Positions 40,677 through 48,163 of a stretch of DNA of 64,000 nucleotides are shown piece after piece. The stretch's first letter is position 1, and every line of letters starts with the position of its first letter. Below the pieces are notes generated by a model that saw only the letters and a list, made by a program, of their open reading frames with translations, was not told the origin of the DNA and ran no database searches. The position numbers were made by a program, and so were the translations under genes. Where the stretch lies: the NCBI RefSeq assembly GCF_017744955.1, contig NZ_JAGIAG010000002.1:124001-188000 (forward strand). The letters run 5' to 3'. The DNA comes from Dokdonella sp. (GTDB taxonomy: Bacteria; Pseudomonadota; Gammaproteobacteria; Xanthomonadales; Rhodanobacteraceae).

Positions 40677-41093
40677 ATGTTGGTCAACCACTATTCCCCC
40701 TGGCTGGTTCGCGGCAACCTGCAGGCGAAGCCGGCGCTGGAGCGTTTCTTCGGCGACGAGACGGCTGCCTGGGCGCCGCGCGTCGACGTGCGCGAGGAAG
40801 CTTCGCGCTTCGTGATCCTGGCCGACCTGCCCGGCATCGACCCGGCCCAGATCGAGATCCAGATGGACAAGAACGTGCTGACGCTGAAGGGCGAACGCAA
40901 GTCCGAGGCGAAGGAAGGCGGTGCGAAGTTCACCCGCGTCGAGCGTCGCTACGGCAGCTTCGAGCGCCGCTTCACCTTGCCCGAGAGCGCGGACGCGGAA
41001 GGCATCAGCGCCGCCGGCAAGAACGGCGTGCTCGAGATCTCGATCCCGAAGAAGCCCGAATCGGCCCCGCGTCGCATCGCGATCAACGCCTGA
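40677..41093 (+). CDS. Small heat shock protein, Hsp20/alpha-crystallin family
   Basis: A 138-residue small heat-shock protein, an ATP-independent holdase. The alpha-crystallin domain runs from about residue 33 (APRVDVREEASRFVILADLP) to the family GVLEISIPKK near the end, with KGERKSE and YGSFERRFTLP between. The IxI-type tail is degenerate (RRIAINA). GGAGAG precedes the ATG. The promoter upstream is of the sigma-32 type, and the J-domain gene cbpA lies downstream on the same strand. Confidence 0.95.
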   Translation: MLVNHYSPWLVRGNLQAKPALERFFGDETAAWAPRVDVREEASRFVILADLPGIDPAQIEIQMDKNVLTLKGERKSEAKEGGAKFTRVERRYGSFERRFTLPESADAEGISAAGKNGVLEISIPKKPESAPRRIAINA

Positions 41094-41166
41094 GGCGCCC
41101 GACGCGAAGAACCGCGGCAGCTTTGGTACGCTGGCACTCAGCCGGCGTACCCTTTCGAAGGACGCC

Positions 41167-41194
41167 ACGCCCGCGGTAGCGATACCGCGGGCGT
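41167..41194. terminator. Perfect 12-bp hairpin with GCGA tetraloop after hsp20
   Basis: ACGCCCGCGGTA (41167-41178) and its complement (41183-41194) close on GCGA, a stable GNRA loop. No T-tract follows, so it may be a transcript-end stabiliser or a weak terminator between hsp20 and cbpA. Confidence 0.5.
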
Positions 41195-41338
41195 CGCCGT
41201 TGTTGAAGCGTCGTTGCTCTCGATGAAAAGTGCGGCCACGGATGGCCGCTCTGGATTTGCCGAAGTCGTCGACCCGCTGGGGATCGAAGCACTGACGAAG
41301 CAGCGATCACGGACGATCGCACAAATATCGGGGTGAGG

Positions 41339-42241
41339 ATGGAGTTCAAGGACTACTACGAAACGCTCGGCGTGAAATCCGACGCGACCGATGCCGAGAT
41401 CAAATCGGCGTATCGGCGGCTCGCGCGCAAATACCATCCGGACGTCAGCAAGGAAGCCGACGCCGAGGACAAGTTCAAGGCGGTCAACGAGGCCTACGAG
41501 GCGCTGCGCGACCCGTCGCGACGCAAGGCCTACGACCAGTTGCGCGCCGGCGGCTATCGCGGCGGCGATCCGTTCCGCGGTCCGCCGCCGAACTGGCAGC
41601 GCGAGACCGATTTCGGCGGTGGTGGCGACGGCAATTTCGACCAGGAGAGCTTCAGCGACTTCTTCGAGTCCCTGTTCGGCGGTCGCGGCGGAGCCGGGCG
41701 TGCGGGCCCGCGCTCAGGGCGCGATCTGCATGCGCAGATCGCGGTCGACCTCGGCACCGCCTACCACGGCGGGCGCGAACGCATCACGCTGCGCGACGGC
41801 GGCGGCGAGCGCACGCTGGAAGTGAAGATTCCGGCCGGCATCGCGCCGGGCCAGCAGATCCGCCTGGCCGGGCAGGGCTATCCCGGCATGCACGGCGGCA
41901 AGGCAGGCGACCTGATCCTCGAAGTCGGCTTGCGCTCGGACCCGCGTTTCCAGCTCGATGGCCGCGACGTGCTCGTCGATTTGCCGATCGCACCCTGGGA
42001 GGCCGCGCTCGGCGCGACCGTGACCGTGCCGACGCTGGCCGGCAACGTCGAGTTGCGCGTGCCGGCGGGCTCGGACGGCGGTCGCAAGATGCGCCTGCGC
42101 GGGCGCGGCTGGCCGGGCAAGACACCGGGCGACCAGATCGTCACGCTGCGCGTGCGCGCGCCGAAGGCGGAAACCGCCGAGCAGCGCGAGTTGTACGAGT
42201 CTCTGGCGAAGGCGTATTTCGAGTACGACCCGCGCGCGTGA
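41339..42241 (+). CDS. cbpA: Curved-DNA-binding protein CbpA / DnaJ-class co-chaperone
   Basis: A 300-residue J-domain protein without zinc fingers. The J domain (residues 4-70) has HPD at 33-35; a Gly/Phe-rich linker (GGGGDGNFDQESFSDFFESL, split) follows, and two C-terminal beta domains (RDLHAQIAVDLGTAYHGG, VKIPAGIAPGQQIRLAGQG) complete the CbpA plan. The ATG at 41339 matches the E. coli CbpA start (MELKDYY); a GTG two codons earlier is also possible. Family members stimulate DnaK and bind curved DNA. A CbpM partner is not visible next to it. Confidence 0.9.
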   Translation: MEFKDYYETLGVKSDATDAEIKSAYRRLARKYHPDVSKEADAEDKFKAVNEAYEALRDPSRRKAYDQLRAGGYRGGDPFRGPPPNWQRETDFGGGGDGNFDQESFSDFFESLFGGRGGAGRAGPRSGRDLHAQIAVDLGTAYHGGRERITLRDGGGERTLEVKIPAGIAPGQQIRLAGQGYPGMHGGKAGDLILEVGLRSDPRFQLDGRDVLVDLPIAPWEAALGATVTVPTLAGNVELRVPAGSDGGRKMRLRGRGWPGKTPGDQIVTLRVRAPKAETAEQRELYESLAKAYFEYDPRA

Positions 42242-42329
42242 GCGGGAGGGCGCGTTGCGCCGAGTCTTCGGCGGTTTCGATGTGGCCGCATCGCATCACG
42301 CCCGCGGAGACGAGCCACTCTACGGTCGT

Positions 42330-42351
42330 CTTGCGCGAGAGATCGCGCAAG
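42330..42351. other. Hairpin with GAGA tetraloop after cbpA
   Basis: CTTGCGCGA (42330-42338) and TCGCGCAAG (42343-42351) close on GAGA, a GNRA loop, about 90 bases after cbpA. The rest of the gap 42242-42519 contains only a tRNA-like fragment. Confidence 0.5.
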
Positions 42352-42450
42352 CGCCCGAATGGACGTAGCCGACGGAGATCGAAGGACGCATCCGCGCCGT
42401 CGCGCCAGGCATCCGAGGGCGCGACAGCACGTCTTCTCGATTCCGACGCG

Positions 42451-42481
42451 GGTAGCGGGAGTGGGATTTGAACCTACGACC
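42451..42481 (-). other. 3' fragment resembling a tRNA (T-arm and acceptor)
   Basis: Read on the minus strand, the 31 bases give GGTCGTAGGTTCAAATCC then CACTCCCGCTACC, the layout of a tRNA T-arm, 3' acceptor strand and CC of the CCA end. The T-stem has a mismatch and no matching 5' half (acceptor, D-arm or anticodon) is present upstream at 42482-42520. It resembles the 3' end of an initiator or elongator Met tRNA. Such fragments are left by integrative elements that recombine at tRNA 3' ends. Confidence 0.5.
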
Positions 42482-42519
42482 GGTCGTGCGCGCATTCCAC
42501 GCGCCGCGGCCGCAGGCGG

Positions 42520-42888
42520 TCACGCCGCCGGCAGGTAATCCTTGATCACCCGCGTCAGCTCGGCGTCGTCGATCGGCTTGGTCACGTACGCTTTGGCGCC
42601 CTGGCGCAGGCCCCAGACGCGATCGGTGTCCTGGTCCTTGGTGGTCACCAGGATGATCGGGATGTGGCTGGTCTTCGGATCCTTCGCGATCGTGCGCGTC
42701 GCCTGGAAGCCGTTGAGGTTCGGCATGACCACGTCCATCAGGATCAGGTCCGGCAATTCGCGTTTGGCCGCTTCGACGCCGGCGGCGCCGTCTTCGGCGG
42801 TGATGACCTGGTGGCCGAGTTTCTCCACCGTGCGCTTCATACCGACCAGCTGAGAAGGCGAATCGTCGACGATCAGCACTCTGGACAT
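42520..42888 (-). CDS. pilH: PilH-like single-domain response regulator
   Basis: A 122-residue CheY-like receiver. The phosphoacceptor is Asp52 (LILMDVVMPNLNGFQATR), the acidic pair is Asp8-Asp9, the conserved Lys is Lys104 (YVTKPID), and VTTKDQDTDRVWGLRQGA is the hallmark of PilH/PilG regulators of twitching motility. The ATG at 42888 follows an AGGGGAA. No Pil-Chp kinase genes are adjacent; the pilin cluster is 7 kb away. Assignment to PilH rather than PilG is by resemblance. Confidence 0.85.
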   Translation of the reverse strand: MSRVLIVDDSPSQLVGMKRTVEKLGHQVITAEDGAAGVEAAKRELPDLILMDVVMPNLNGFQATRTIAKDPKTSHIPIILVTTKDQDTDRVWGLRQGAKAYVTKPIDDAELTRVIKDYLPAA

Positions 42889-42954
42889 GTGCAAGGTTCC
42901 CCTGGGTAAGGGCGGCATTCTAGACAGACCTCGGCGGTGTCGCCAGAGAGACGA

Positions 42955-43950
42955 TCAGCCGACGCGGACGATGCTGCGGCCGAGCGAGCCGCCGGCCAGC
43001 ATGGTATCGAAAACGACCGGCAGATCAGTGAGTTCGACTTCGCGGTTGGCGATCTCGGCGAGATGCGCCGGCTTCCAGTCGGAAGCCAGATGCGCCCACA
43101 CCTGATCGCGGATCGCGCGCGCCGTGCCGGCCGAGGCGACACCGAGCACGCTGAGCCCGCGGATGATGAACGGCATCACGGTCGTGGCGAGTTCGATGCC
43201 GCCGGCGTTGCCGCAAATGGCGATGTTGCCGTACGGCTTCATCACGCGGGTCAATCCGGCCAGCAGGTCGCCGCCGACGTTGTCGATCGCGCCGGCCCAA
43301 TGCGCGCTCTCCAGCGGACGCTGGCCCCAGTAGAGTTCCTTGCGCGCGACGCACTGCTTGGCGCCGAGGCCGATCAGATAGTCGAACTGCTCGACCTTGC
43401 CGGTGATCGCGTGCGCCTCGAAGCCGGCCTGGGTCAGGACGTCGATCGCCAGTGATCCGACGCCGCCGGTGGCGCCGGTCACGACGATCGGCCCCATCGC
43501 CGGCGTCTGGCCGTTGCGCACCATCTGGAACAGCGCCAGCGCGGCGGTGAAGCCGGCCGTGCCGAGCGCCATCGACTCGCGCAGGGTCAGGCCGGTCGGC
43601 AGCGGAATCGTCCACTTCGATTCCAGCCGCGCGTACTCCGCGTAGCCGCCGTCGCGCGTTTCCGACAGGCCGCAGCCGGTGCACAGCACCTGGTCGCCTT
43701 CCTTGAATGTCGGATCGGTCGACGCGGCGACGTAACCGGCCACGTCGATGCCGCCGTTGAGCGGGTACTGGCGCAGGATCTTGCCCTTGCCGCTGCCGGC
43801 CAGCGCGTCCTTGTAGTTGACCGACGAGTAGGCGACCTTGATCAGGACTTCGCCCGGCGAAAGTTCGTCGGCGCGCATCTCCTCGACGCCGGCACGATGC
43901 GCGCCGTTGTCGTTGTGGATGCGGAAGGCTTTGAACGGAGCGATCGTCAT
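42955..43950 (-). CDS. acuI: Acrylyl-CoA reductase AcuI/YhdH-type oxidoreductase
   Basis: A 331-residue zinc-independent medium-chain dehydrogenase/reductase. Family marks: SSVNYKDALAGSGKGKI, GIDVAGYV, the Rossmann glycine motif VTGATGGVGSLAIDVL and the C-terminal GRSIVRV. AcuI/YhdH enzymes reduce the toxic acrylyl-CoA with NADPH. The ATG at 43950 overlaps the stop of the glycosylase-like gene upstream (ATGA), and that coupling is unusual for the two functions. Confidence 0.9.
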   Translation of the reverse strand: MTIAPFKAFRIHNDNGAHRAGVEEMRADELSPGEVLIKVAYSSVNYKDALAGSGKGKILRQYPLNGGIDVAGYVAASTDPTFKEGDQVLCTGCGLSETRDGGYAEYARLESKWTIPLPTGLTLRESMALGTAGFTAALALFQMVRNGQTPAMGPIVVTGATGGVGSLAIDVLTQAGFEAHAITGKVEQFDYLIGLGAKQCVARKELYWGQRPLESAHWAGAIDNVGGDLLAGLTRVMKPYGNIAICGNAGGIELATTVMPFIIRGLSVLGVASAGTARAIRDQVWAHLASDWKPAHLAEIANREVELTDLPVVFDTMLAGGSLGRSIVRVG

Positions 43951-44432
43951 GGCGAATTTCCGGAAGATTTCTTCGCCGTGCGGCGAACGATGGTGGCGGG
44001 AGGAGAGGCTTTCTCCCAAGGTTCCACATCCCCCGGGACGACGTCAAACAGCGGATGCGGGAGCGGAGCCGCGACGGCGATCAACCGTTCGCGGCGGGGC
44101 GGATCGCGTTGTTCCAGCTTGTTCAGCAGATGTCGCCATTCGCACTGCATCTGGCCTGCGGTCACCGCCAGACGCGTGGCCGCGGTGGCCTCGGCGATCC
44201 GCGTGGTGTCGAAGTGGTATCCGCGCTGCGCCGCTTCCGCGGCCACGACGCGCAGATAGTCGGCGACCAGGCCGGGCGGCGAGTCGGCGGCACGAAAGCG
44301 ATCGAGCTGCGGATGGCGCGTGTAGCCCTTGGTGCGTCCGAGCAGCACGGCCTGCGCCAGCAGGGTTTCACGCCACAGCGCGACCAGGCCTTTGGCGTCG
44401 AGGTATTGCGGGTGCAGGCTCCAGATGCGCAC
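43947..44432 (-). CDS. Pyrimidine dimer DNA glycosylase family protein
   Basis: A 161-residue protein starting with GTG. The opening MRIWSLHPQYLDAKGLVALW and then RETLLAQAVLLG..TKGYTRHPQLDRFR match the bacterial branch of the Pyr_excise family, named after T4 endonuclease V, which removes UV-induced dimers. Later conserved parts (YLRVVAAEAAQRGYHFDTTRI, split) fit. Whether this branch is active on dimers is unclear: the T4 catalytic residues are not confidently aligned by eye. GGAG precedes the GTG; it overlaps acuI. Confidence 0.75.
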   Translation of the reverse strand: MRIWSLHPQYLDAKGLVALWRETLLAQAVLLGRTKGYTRHPQLDRFRAADSPPGLVADYLRVVAAEAAQRGYHFDTTRIAEATAATRLAVTAGQMQCEWRHLLNKLEQRDPPRRERLIAVAAPLPHPLFDVVPGDVEPWEKASPPATIVRRTAKKSSGNSP

Positions 44433-44527
44433 GAGGACTCCGTCCGGTTCTCAGGCAGCGAGTTTCGACGAGGAGCCGTTCGTCCCGCCACTCTCTAGTG
44501 AAGCAACGGCCACCGCAGGGACGTTCC

Positions 44528-45400
44528 TCAGGGCCTGGATACCTTACCCTGCGAGCGGATGTGTCCCTGGTCGATCGACCACAGCAGCCCATTGTCGACG
44601 GTTACGGCATACACGGGCATGCCGTAGTCCAAGCTCATGAACACGTGGAACGCCGTCGGAACCGGTGACGTCAGATGGGTTGCCATCAGAGCGTGCAGCT
44701 TGCCTCCGGATGGCGGACTGGCAGTCGATCGGAGACACGCTTTGGTCTGGCTGTAGTGATCGACGATCGCCGACCCGTCCGCGGAAACGGCGAAATCGTG
44801 GAAACCGCTCTGCGGGAAGGAATTCCCCTCCATCCTCGCTGGCAGCAAGTAGACGTGGATCGAAGCGTCCTCGCCGCCGGCAGGCCGGGTGACGACGTTG
44901 TAGCGCTCGGCGCAGCGGAGCCACTCCGCCGACATCGCGGTTTGGACGGCCCGGGCGAGCGGCGTTTCATCCGGAGAGAGCGGCCGGGGCGGTGAAATTA
45001 GGTGCGGATCGACGATCGAATCCGAACTCACGTGGTAGTCGGCTTCGGCCCACGCGCGCAGGTCCTCTTTCCGTCCCAGCAGATAGACCACACGATAGAC
45101 GCCGTTGCCGACGTCCTGCGTCAGCCAGCCTGCACCTTCCTGCAGGGAAGGCGCGCCGGGGAGCTGCAGCAGGACGTCGGTCGTGCGGGATGCCGCGTGA
45201 TCGCGGCGATAGACGTCCAGTCCGACGCGTTCGGATGCCCCGATCGCCGCCCGGTACTCGGGCGGCACGGGTTCCGCCGCAGGTTGGACGCGGCCGGGAC
45301 CGGCGGAGGGAGCTTGCGTGGGCTGCGTGGTAGCGCAGCCCGCGACCAGGACCAGCATCGGAGCGCACAGTGAGATCCGAAGTGCCAGCCGAAAACGCAC
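44528..45400 (-). CDS. Putative lipoprotein, function unknown, at the end of the sucA-sucB-lpdA operon
   Basis: A 290-residue protein starting with GTG three bases after the lpdA stop. The N-terminus is a lipoprotein signal (LCAPMLVLVAGC, lipobox VAGC), then a Pro/Gln/Ala-rich linker to about residue 50 and a globular domain with no motif I recognise. Features include LQLPGAPSLQEGAGWLTQD, EWLRCAERYNVVTRP and HVYLLPAR. The mature protein should sit on the inner face of the outer membrane or in the periplasm. Codon use looks less GC-rich than in lpdA. Confidence 0.75.
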   Translation of the reverse strand: MRFRLALRISLCAPMLVLVAGCATTQPTQAPSAGPGRVQPAAEPVPPEYRAAIGASERVGLDVYRRDHAASRTTDVLLQLPGAPSLQEGAGWLTQDVGNGVYRVVYLLGRKEDLRAWAEADYHVSSDSIVDPHLISPPRPLSPDETPLARAVQTAMSAEWLRCAERYNVVTRPAGGEDASIHVYLLPARMEGNSFPQSGFHDFAVSADGSAIVDHYSQTKACLRSTASPPSGGKLHALMATHLTSPVPTAFHVFMSLDYGMPVYAVTVDNGLLWSIDQGHIRSQGKVSRP

Positions 45401-45403
45401 GAG

Positions 45404-46828
45404 TCAGTTCATCTTGTGGATCGCGCGCTTGTCCACCGCCAGCGCCGCCTCGTGCACGGCCTCGCTGAGCGTCGGATGCGCGTGCACGATGCGCGCGAGG
45501 TCCTCGGACGAGCCCTTGAACTCCATCGCGACGACGCATTCGGCGACCAGCTCGGAGACGTTCGCGCCGACCAGGTGCACGCCGAGGATGCGGTCGGTTT
45601 CGGCGTGGGCGATCATCTTGACCATGCCGGCCGGTTCGTTCATCGCGACCGCGCGGCCGATCGCCGCGAACGGGAAGCTGCCGGTCTTGTACGGGATGCC
45701 GGCGTCCTTGAGCTGCTTTTCGGTCTGGCCGACCCAGGCGATTTCCGGCTCGGTGTAGATGACCCACGGGATCGTGTCGAGGTTGACGTGGCCCGCCTTG
45801 CCGGCGATCAGCTCGGCGACCATGATGCCTTCCTCGAAGCCTTTGTGCGCGAGCATCGGACCGCGCACGCAGTCGCCGACCGCCCACACGCCTTCGGCAC
45901 CGGTCCAGCAGTGCTCGTCGACGACGACGCGGTCGCGCTCGTCGAGCTTGACGCCGGTGCCGTCGCCGAGCAGGCCGTCGGTATACGCGCGGCGGCCGAC
46001 CGCGACCATCAGCTTGTCCACCACCAACTGCTTCTCGCCGTCCTTGCCGGTGTAGGTGAGATGGACTTCGTTCTTCTTGATCTCGGCCTTCGACAGCTTC
46101 GCACCGAGTTCGATCTTCAGGCCCTGCCTGTTCAGCTCCTTCAGCGCGACCTTGGCGACGTCGGCATCGGCGGCGCCGAGGAAATCCGGCAGCGCTTCGA
46201 GGATCGTGACTTCCGCGCCGAGACGGCGCCAGACGCTGCCGAGCTCGAGGCCAATCACGCCGGCGCCGATCACGCCGAGGCGCTTGGGCACCGCGTCGAA
46301 GGCGAGCGCGCCGGCGTTGTCGACGATGTACTTGCCGTCGAACTTGGCGAACGGCAGCTCGATCGGCGCCGAGCCCGTGGCGATGACGACGTTGGTGCCG
46401 GCGATCGTCTGCTTGCTGCCGTCGGGCGCGGTGATCTCGACCTGGCGATCTTTCAGCAGCTTGCCGGTGCCGAGGAACGAGGCGATCTTGTTGCCCTTGT
46501 AGAGCATCGCGACGCCGCCGGTGAACTGCTTCACGATCTTGTCCTTGCGGCCGATCATCGTCTTGACGTCGATCGCTGCGTCCTTGGTCGTGATGCCGTG
46601 CGCGTCGAAATGCTGGGTCAGATTCCAGAACTGCTTGGAGGAATCGAGCAGCGCCTTCGACGGGATGCAGCCGACGTTGAGGCAGGTGCCGCCGAGCGCG
46701 GCCTTGCCGTCGGCGCCGGTCCAGGCGTCGACGCAGGCGGCCTTGAGGCCCAGTTGCGCGGCGCGGATCGCGGCGTGGTAGCCGGCGGGGCCGCCGCCGA
46801 TGACGATGACGTCGAATTGGTCTGCCAT
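45404..46828 (-). CDS. lpdA: Dihydrolipoamide dehydrogenase (E3)
   Basis: A 474-residue flavoprotein disulphide reductase. FAD motif IGGGPAGYHAA (residues 10-20), redox-active disulphide Cys49-Cys54 (GGTCLNVGCIPSK), second Rossmann motif GVIGAGVIGLELGSVW, and the C-terminal HAHPTLSEAVHEAAL with the active His-Glu pair. It reoxidises dihydrolipoamide on SucB. The ATG at 46828 follows AGGAAAT. It lies 105 bases after sucB, a gap filled by the large inverted repeat. Confidence 0.96.
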   Translation of the reverse strand: MADQFDVIVIGGGPAGYHAAIRAAQLGLKAACVDAWTGADGKAALGGTCLNVGCIPSKALLDSSKQFWNLTQHFDAHGITTKDAAIDVKTMIGRKDKIVKQFTGGVAMLYKGNKIASFLGTGKLLKDRQVEITAPDGSKQTIAGTNVVIATGSAPIELPFAKFDGKYIVDNAGALAFDAVPKRLGVIGAGVIGLELGSVWRRLGAEVTILEALPDFLGAADADVAKVALKELNRQGLKIELGAKLSKAEIKKNEVHLTYTGKDGEKQLVVDKLMVAVGRRAYTDGLLGDGTGVKLDERDRVVVDEHCWTGAEGVWAVGDCVRGPMLAHKGFEEGIMVAELIAGKAGHVNLDTIPWVIYTEPEIAWVGQTEKQLKDAGIPYKTGSFPFAAIGRAVAMNEPAGMVKMIAHAETDRILGVHLVGANVSELVAECVVAMEFKGSSEDLARIVHAHPTLSEAVHEAALAVDKRAIHKMN

Positions 46829-46842
46829 TGGATTTCCTAGAA

Positions 46843-46937
46843 GTGAGCGGTCAGCGGTGAGCGGTGAGCGGAAAAAGCGATCGAGCGGCGGCGTGCAGAT
46901 GCTCTTGCCGCTCACCGCTCACCGCCGTTCCGCTCAC
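46843..46937. repeat. Large inverted repeat of GGTGAGC units between sucB and lpdA
   Basis: Perfect 18-base arms at 46854-46871 and 46908-46925 (loop 36 bases) are nested inside perfect eight-base arms GTGAGCGG (46843-46850) and CCGCTCAC (46930-46937). The arms are made of repeated GGTGAGC words. The hairpin reaches over the sucB stop codon and sits within the operon, so it could stabilise or partly terminate the sucAB message before lpdA. Confidence 0.85.
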
Positions 46938-48160
46938 ATTCCCAGCAGCATGCGGCTCGGATTCTCGAGCTGATTCTTGATGTCGACCAGGAACAGCACC
47001 GCATCCTTGCCGTCGATGATGCGATGGTCGTAGCTGATCGCGACGTACATCATCGGCGCGGCGACGACCTGGCCGTTCTCGACGATCGCGCGTTCCTTGA
47101 TCGTGTGCATGCCGAGGATCGCGCTCTGCGGCGGATTGACGATCGGCGTGGAGAACAGCGAGCCGAAGGTGCCGCCGTTGGTGATCGTGAAGGTGCCGCC
47201 GGCGAGGTCGTCCAGCGTCAGGCCGCCTTCGCGCGCCTTCTTCGCGTACGTGGCGATCGCCTTCTCGATGTCGGCGAAGCCCATGTTCTGCGCGTCGCGC
47301 AGCACCGGCGTGACCAGGCCCTTGTCGGTCGACACCGCGACCGAGATGTCCTGATAGCCGTGGTAGATGACGTCGTTGCCGTCGACCGAGGCGTTGACGA
47401 TCGGATGGCGCTTCAGCGCCTCGACCGCCGCCTTGACGAAGAAGCTCATGAAGCCGAGCTTGATGCCGTTGGCCTTCTCGAACTGCTCGCCGAGCTCCTT
47501 GCGCATCGCGGCGACCTTGGCCAGGTTGATCTCGTTGAACGAGGTCAGCATCGCGATCGAGTTCTTCGACTGCATCAGGCGCTCGGCGATCTTCGCGCGC
47601 ATGCGCGTCATCGGCACGCGCTCTTCCGTGCGGCCGCCGGAAGCGGCGGGCTTGGCGGCGGCAGGCGCAGCAGCAGCCGGCTTGGCGGCGCCGTCGTTGC
47701 GCATGAAGTTGATCAGGTCTTCCTTGGTCACGCGGCCGTCGCGGCCGGTGCCGGAGACGTTGGCCGGATCGATCTGGTTCTCGGTCGCGACGCGCTGGCC
47801 GGCGGGAGAGAGCTCGGAGGTCTTCGCCGCCGCCGGAGCAGGGGCGGGAGCCGCAGCGGCCTTCGGTGCTTCACTCTTGGCCGGTTCCGCCGCCTTCGCG
47901 GCCGGAGCCGCCGCGGCGGCCGCGCCTTCCTCGAGGATCGCCAGCACTTGCTGGCTGGTCACGGTCGCGCCGGTGTCGAACTTGATCTCCTTCAGCACGC
48001 CGTCGGCCGGTGCCGGCACTTCGAGCACGACCTTGTCGGTCTCCAGATCGACCAGGTTCTCGTCGCGCTTGACGGCATCGCCCGGCTTCTTGTGCCAGGT
48101 CGCGATGGTCGCGTCGGAGACGGATTCGGGGAGGACGGGGACCTTGACTTCGATTGCCAT
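46934..48160 (-). CDS. sucB: Dihydrolipoamide succinyltransferase, E2 of 2-oxoglutarate dehydrogenase
   Basis: A 408-residue E2. One lipoyl domain with the lipoylated Lys43 ([11 protein letters not shown]), an Ala/Pro-rich linker (about 80-105), a peripheral-subunit-binding domain ([21 protein letters not shown]) and a catalytic domain with the His/Asp motif [14 protein letters not shown] second Ala/Pro linker joins the last two domains. It transfers succinyl groups to CoA in the TCA cycle. The ATG lies three bases after the sucA stop. Confidence 0.97.
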   Translation of the reverse strand: MAIEVKVPVLPESVSDATIATWHKKPGDAVKRDENLVDLETDKVVLEVPAPADGVLKEIKFDTGATVTSQQVLAILEEGAAAAAAPAAKAAEPAKSEAPKAAAAPAPAPAAAKTSELSPAGQRVATENQIDPANVSGTGRDGRVTKEDLINFMRNDGAAKPAAAAPAAAKPAASGGRTEERVPMTRMRAKIAERLMQSKNSIAMLTSFNEINLAKVAAMRKELGEQFEKANGIKLGFMSFFVKAAVEALKRHPIVNASVDGNDVIYHGYQDISVAVSTDKGLVTPVLRDAQNMGFADIEKAIATYAKKAREGGLTLDDLAGGTFTITNGGTFGSLFSTPIVNPPQSAILGMHTIKERAIVENGQVVAAPMMYVAISYDHRIIDGKDAVLFLVDIKNQLENPSRMLLGM

Positions 48161-48163
48161 GAA

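Noticed and set aside
42242..42519. Small plus-strand frame of about 77 codons after cbpA
   Set aside because: No homology or ribosome binding site. It crosses a hairpin and the antisense of the tRNA-like fragment.
42451..42520. Complete tRNA gene on the minus strand
   Set aside because: Only the T-arm and 3' acceptor strand can be folded; the 5' half is missing and the T-stem has a mismatch.
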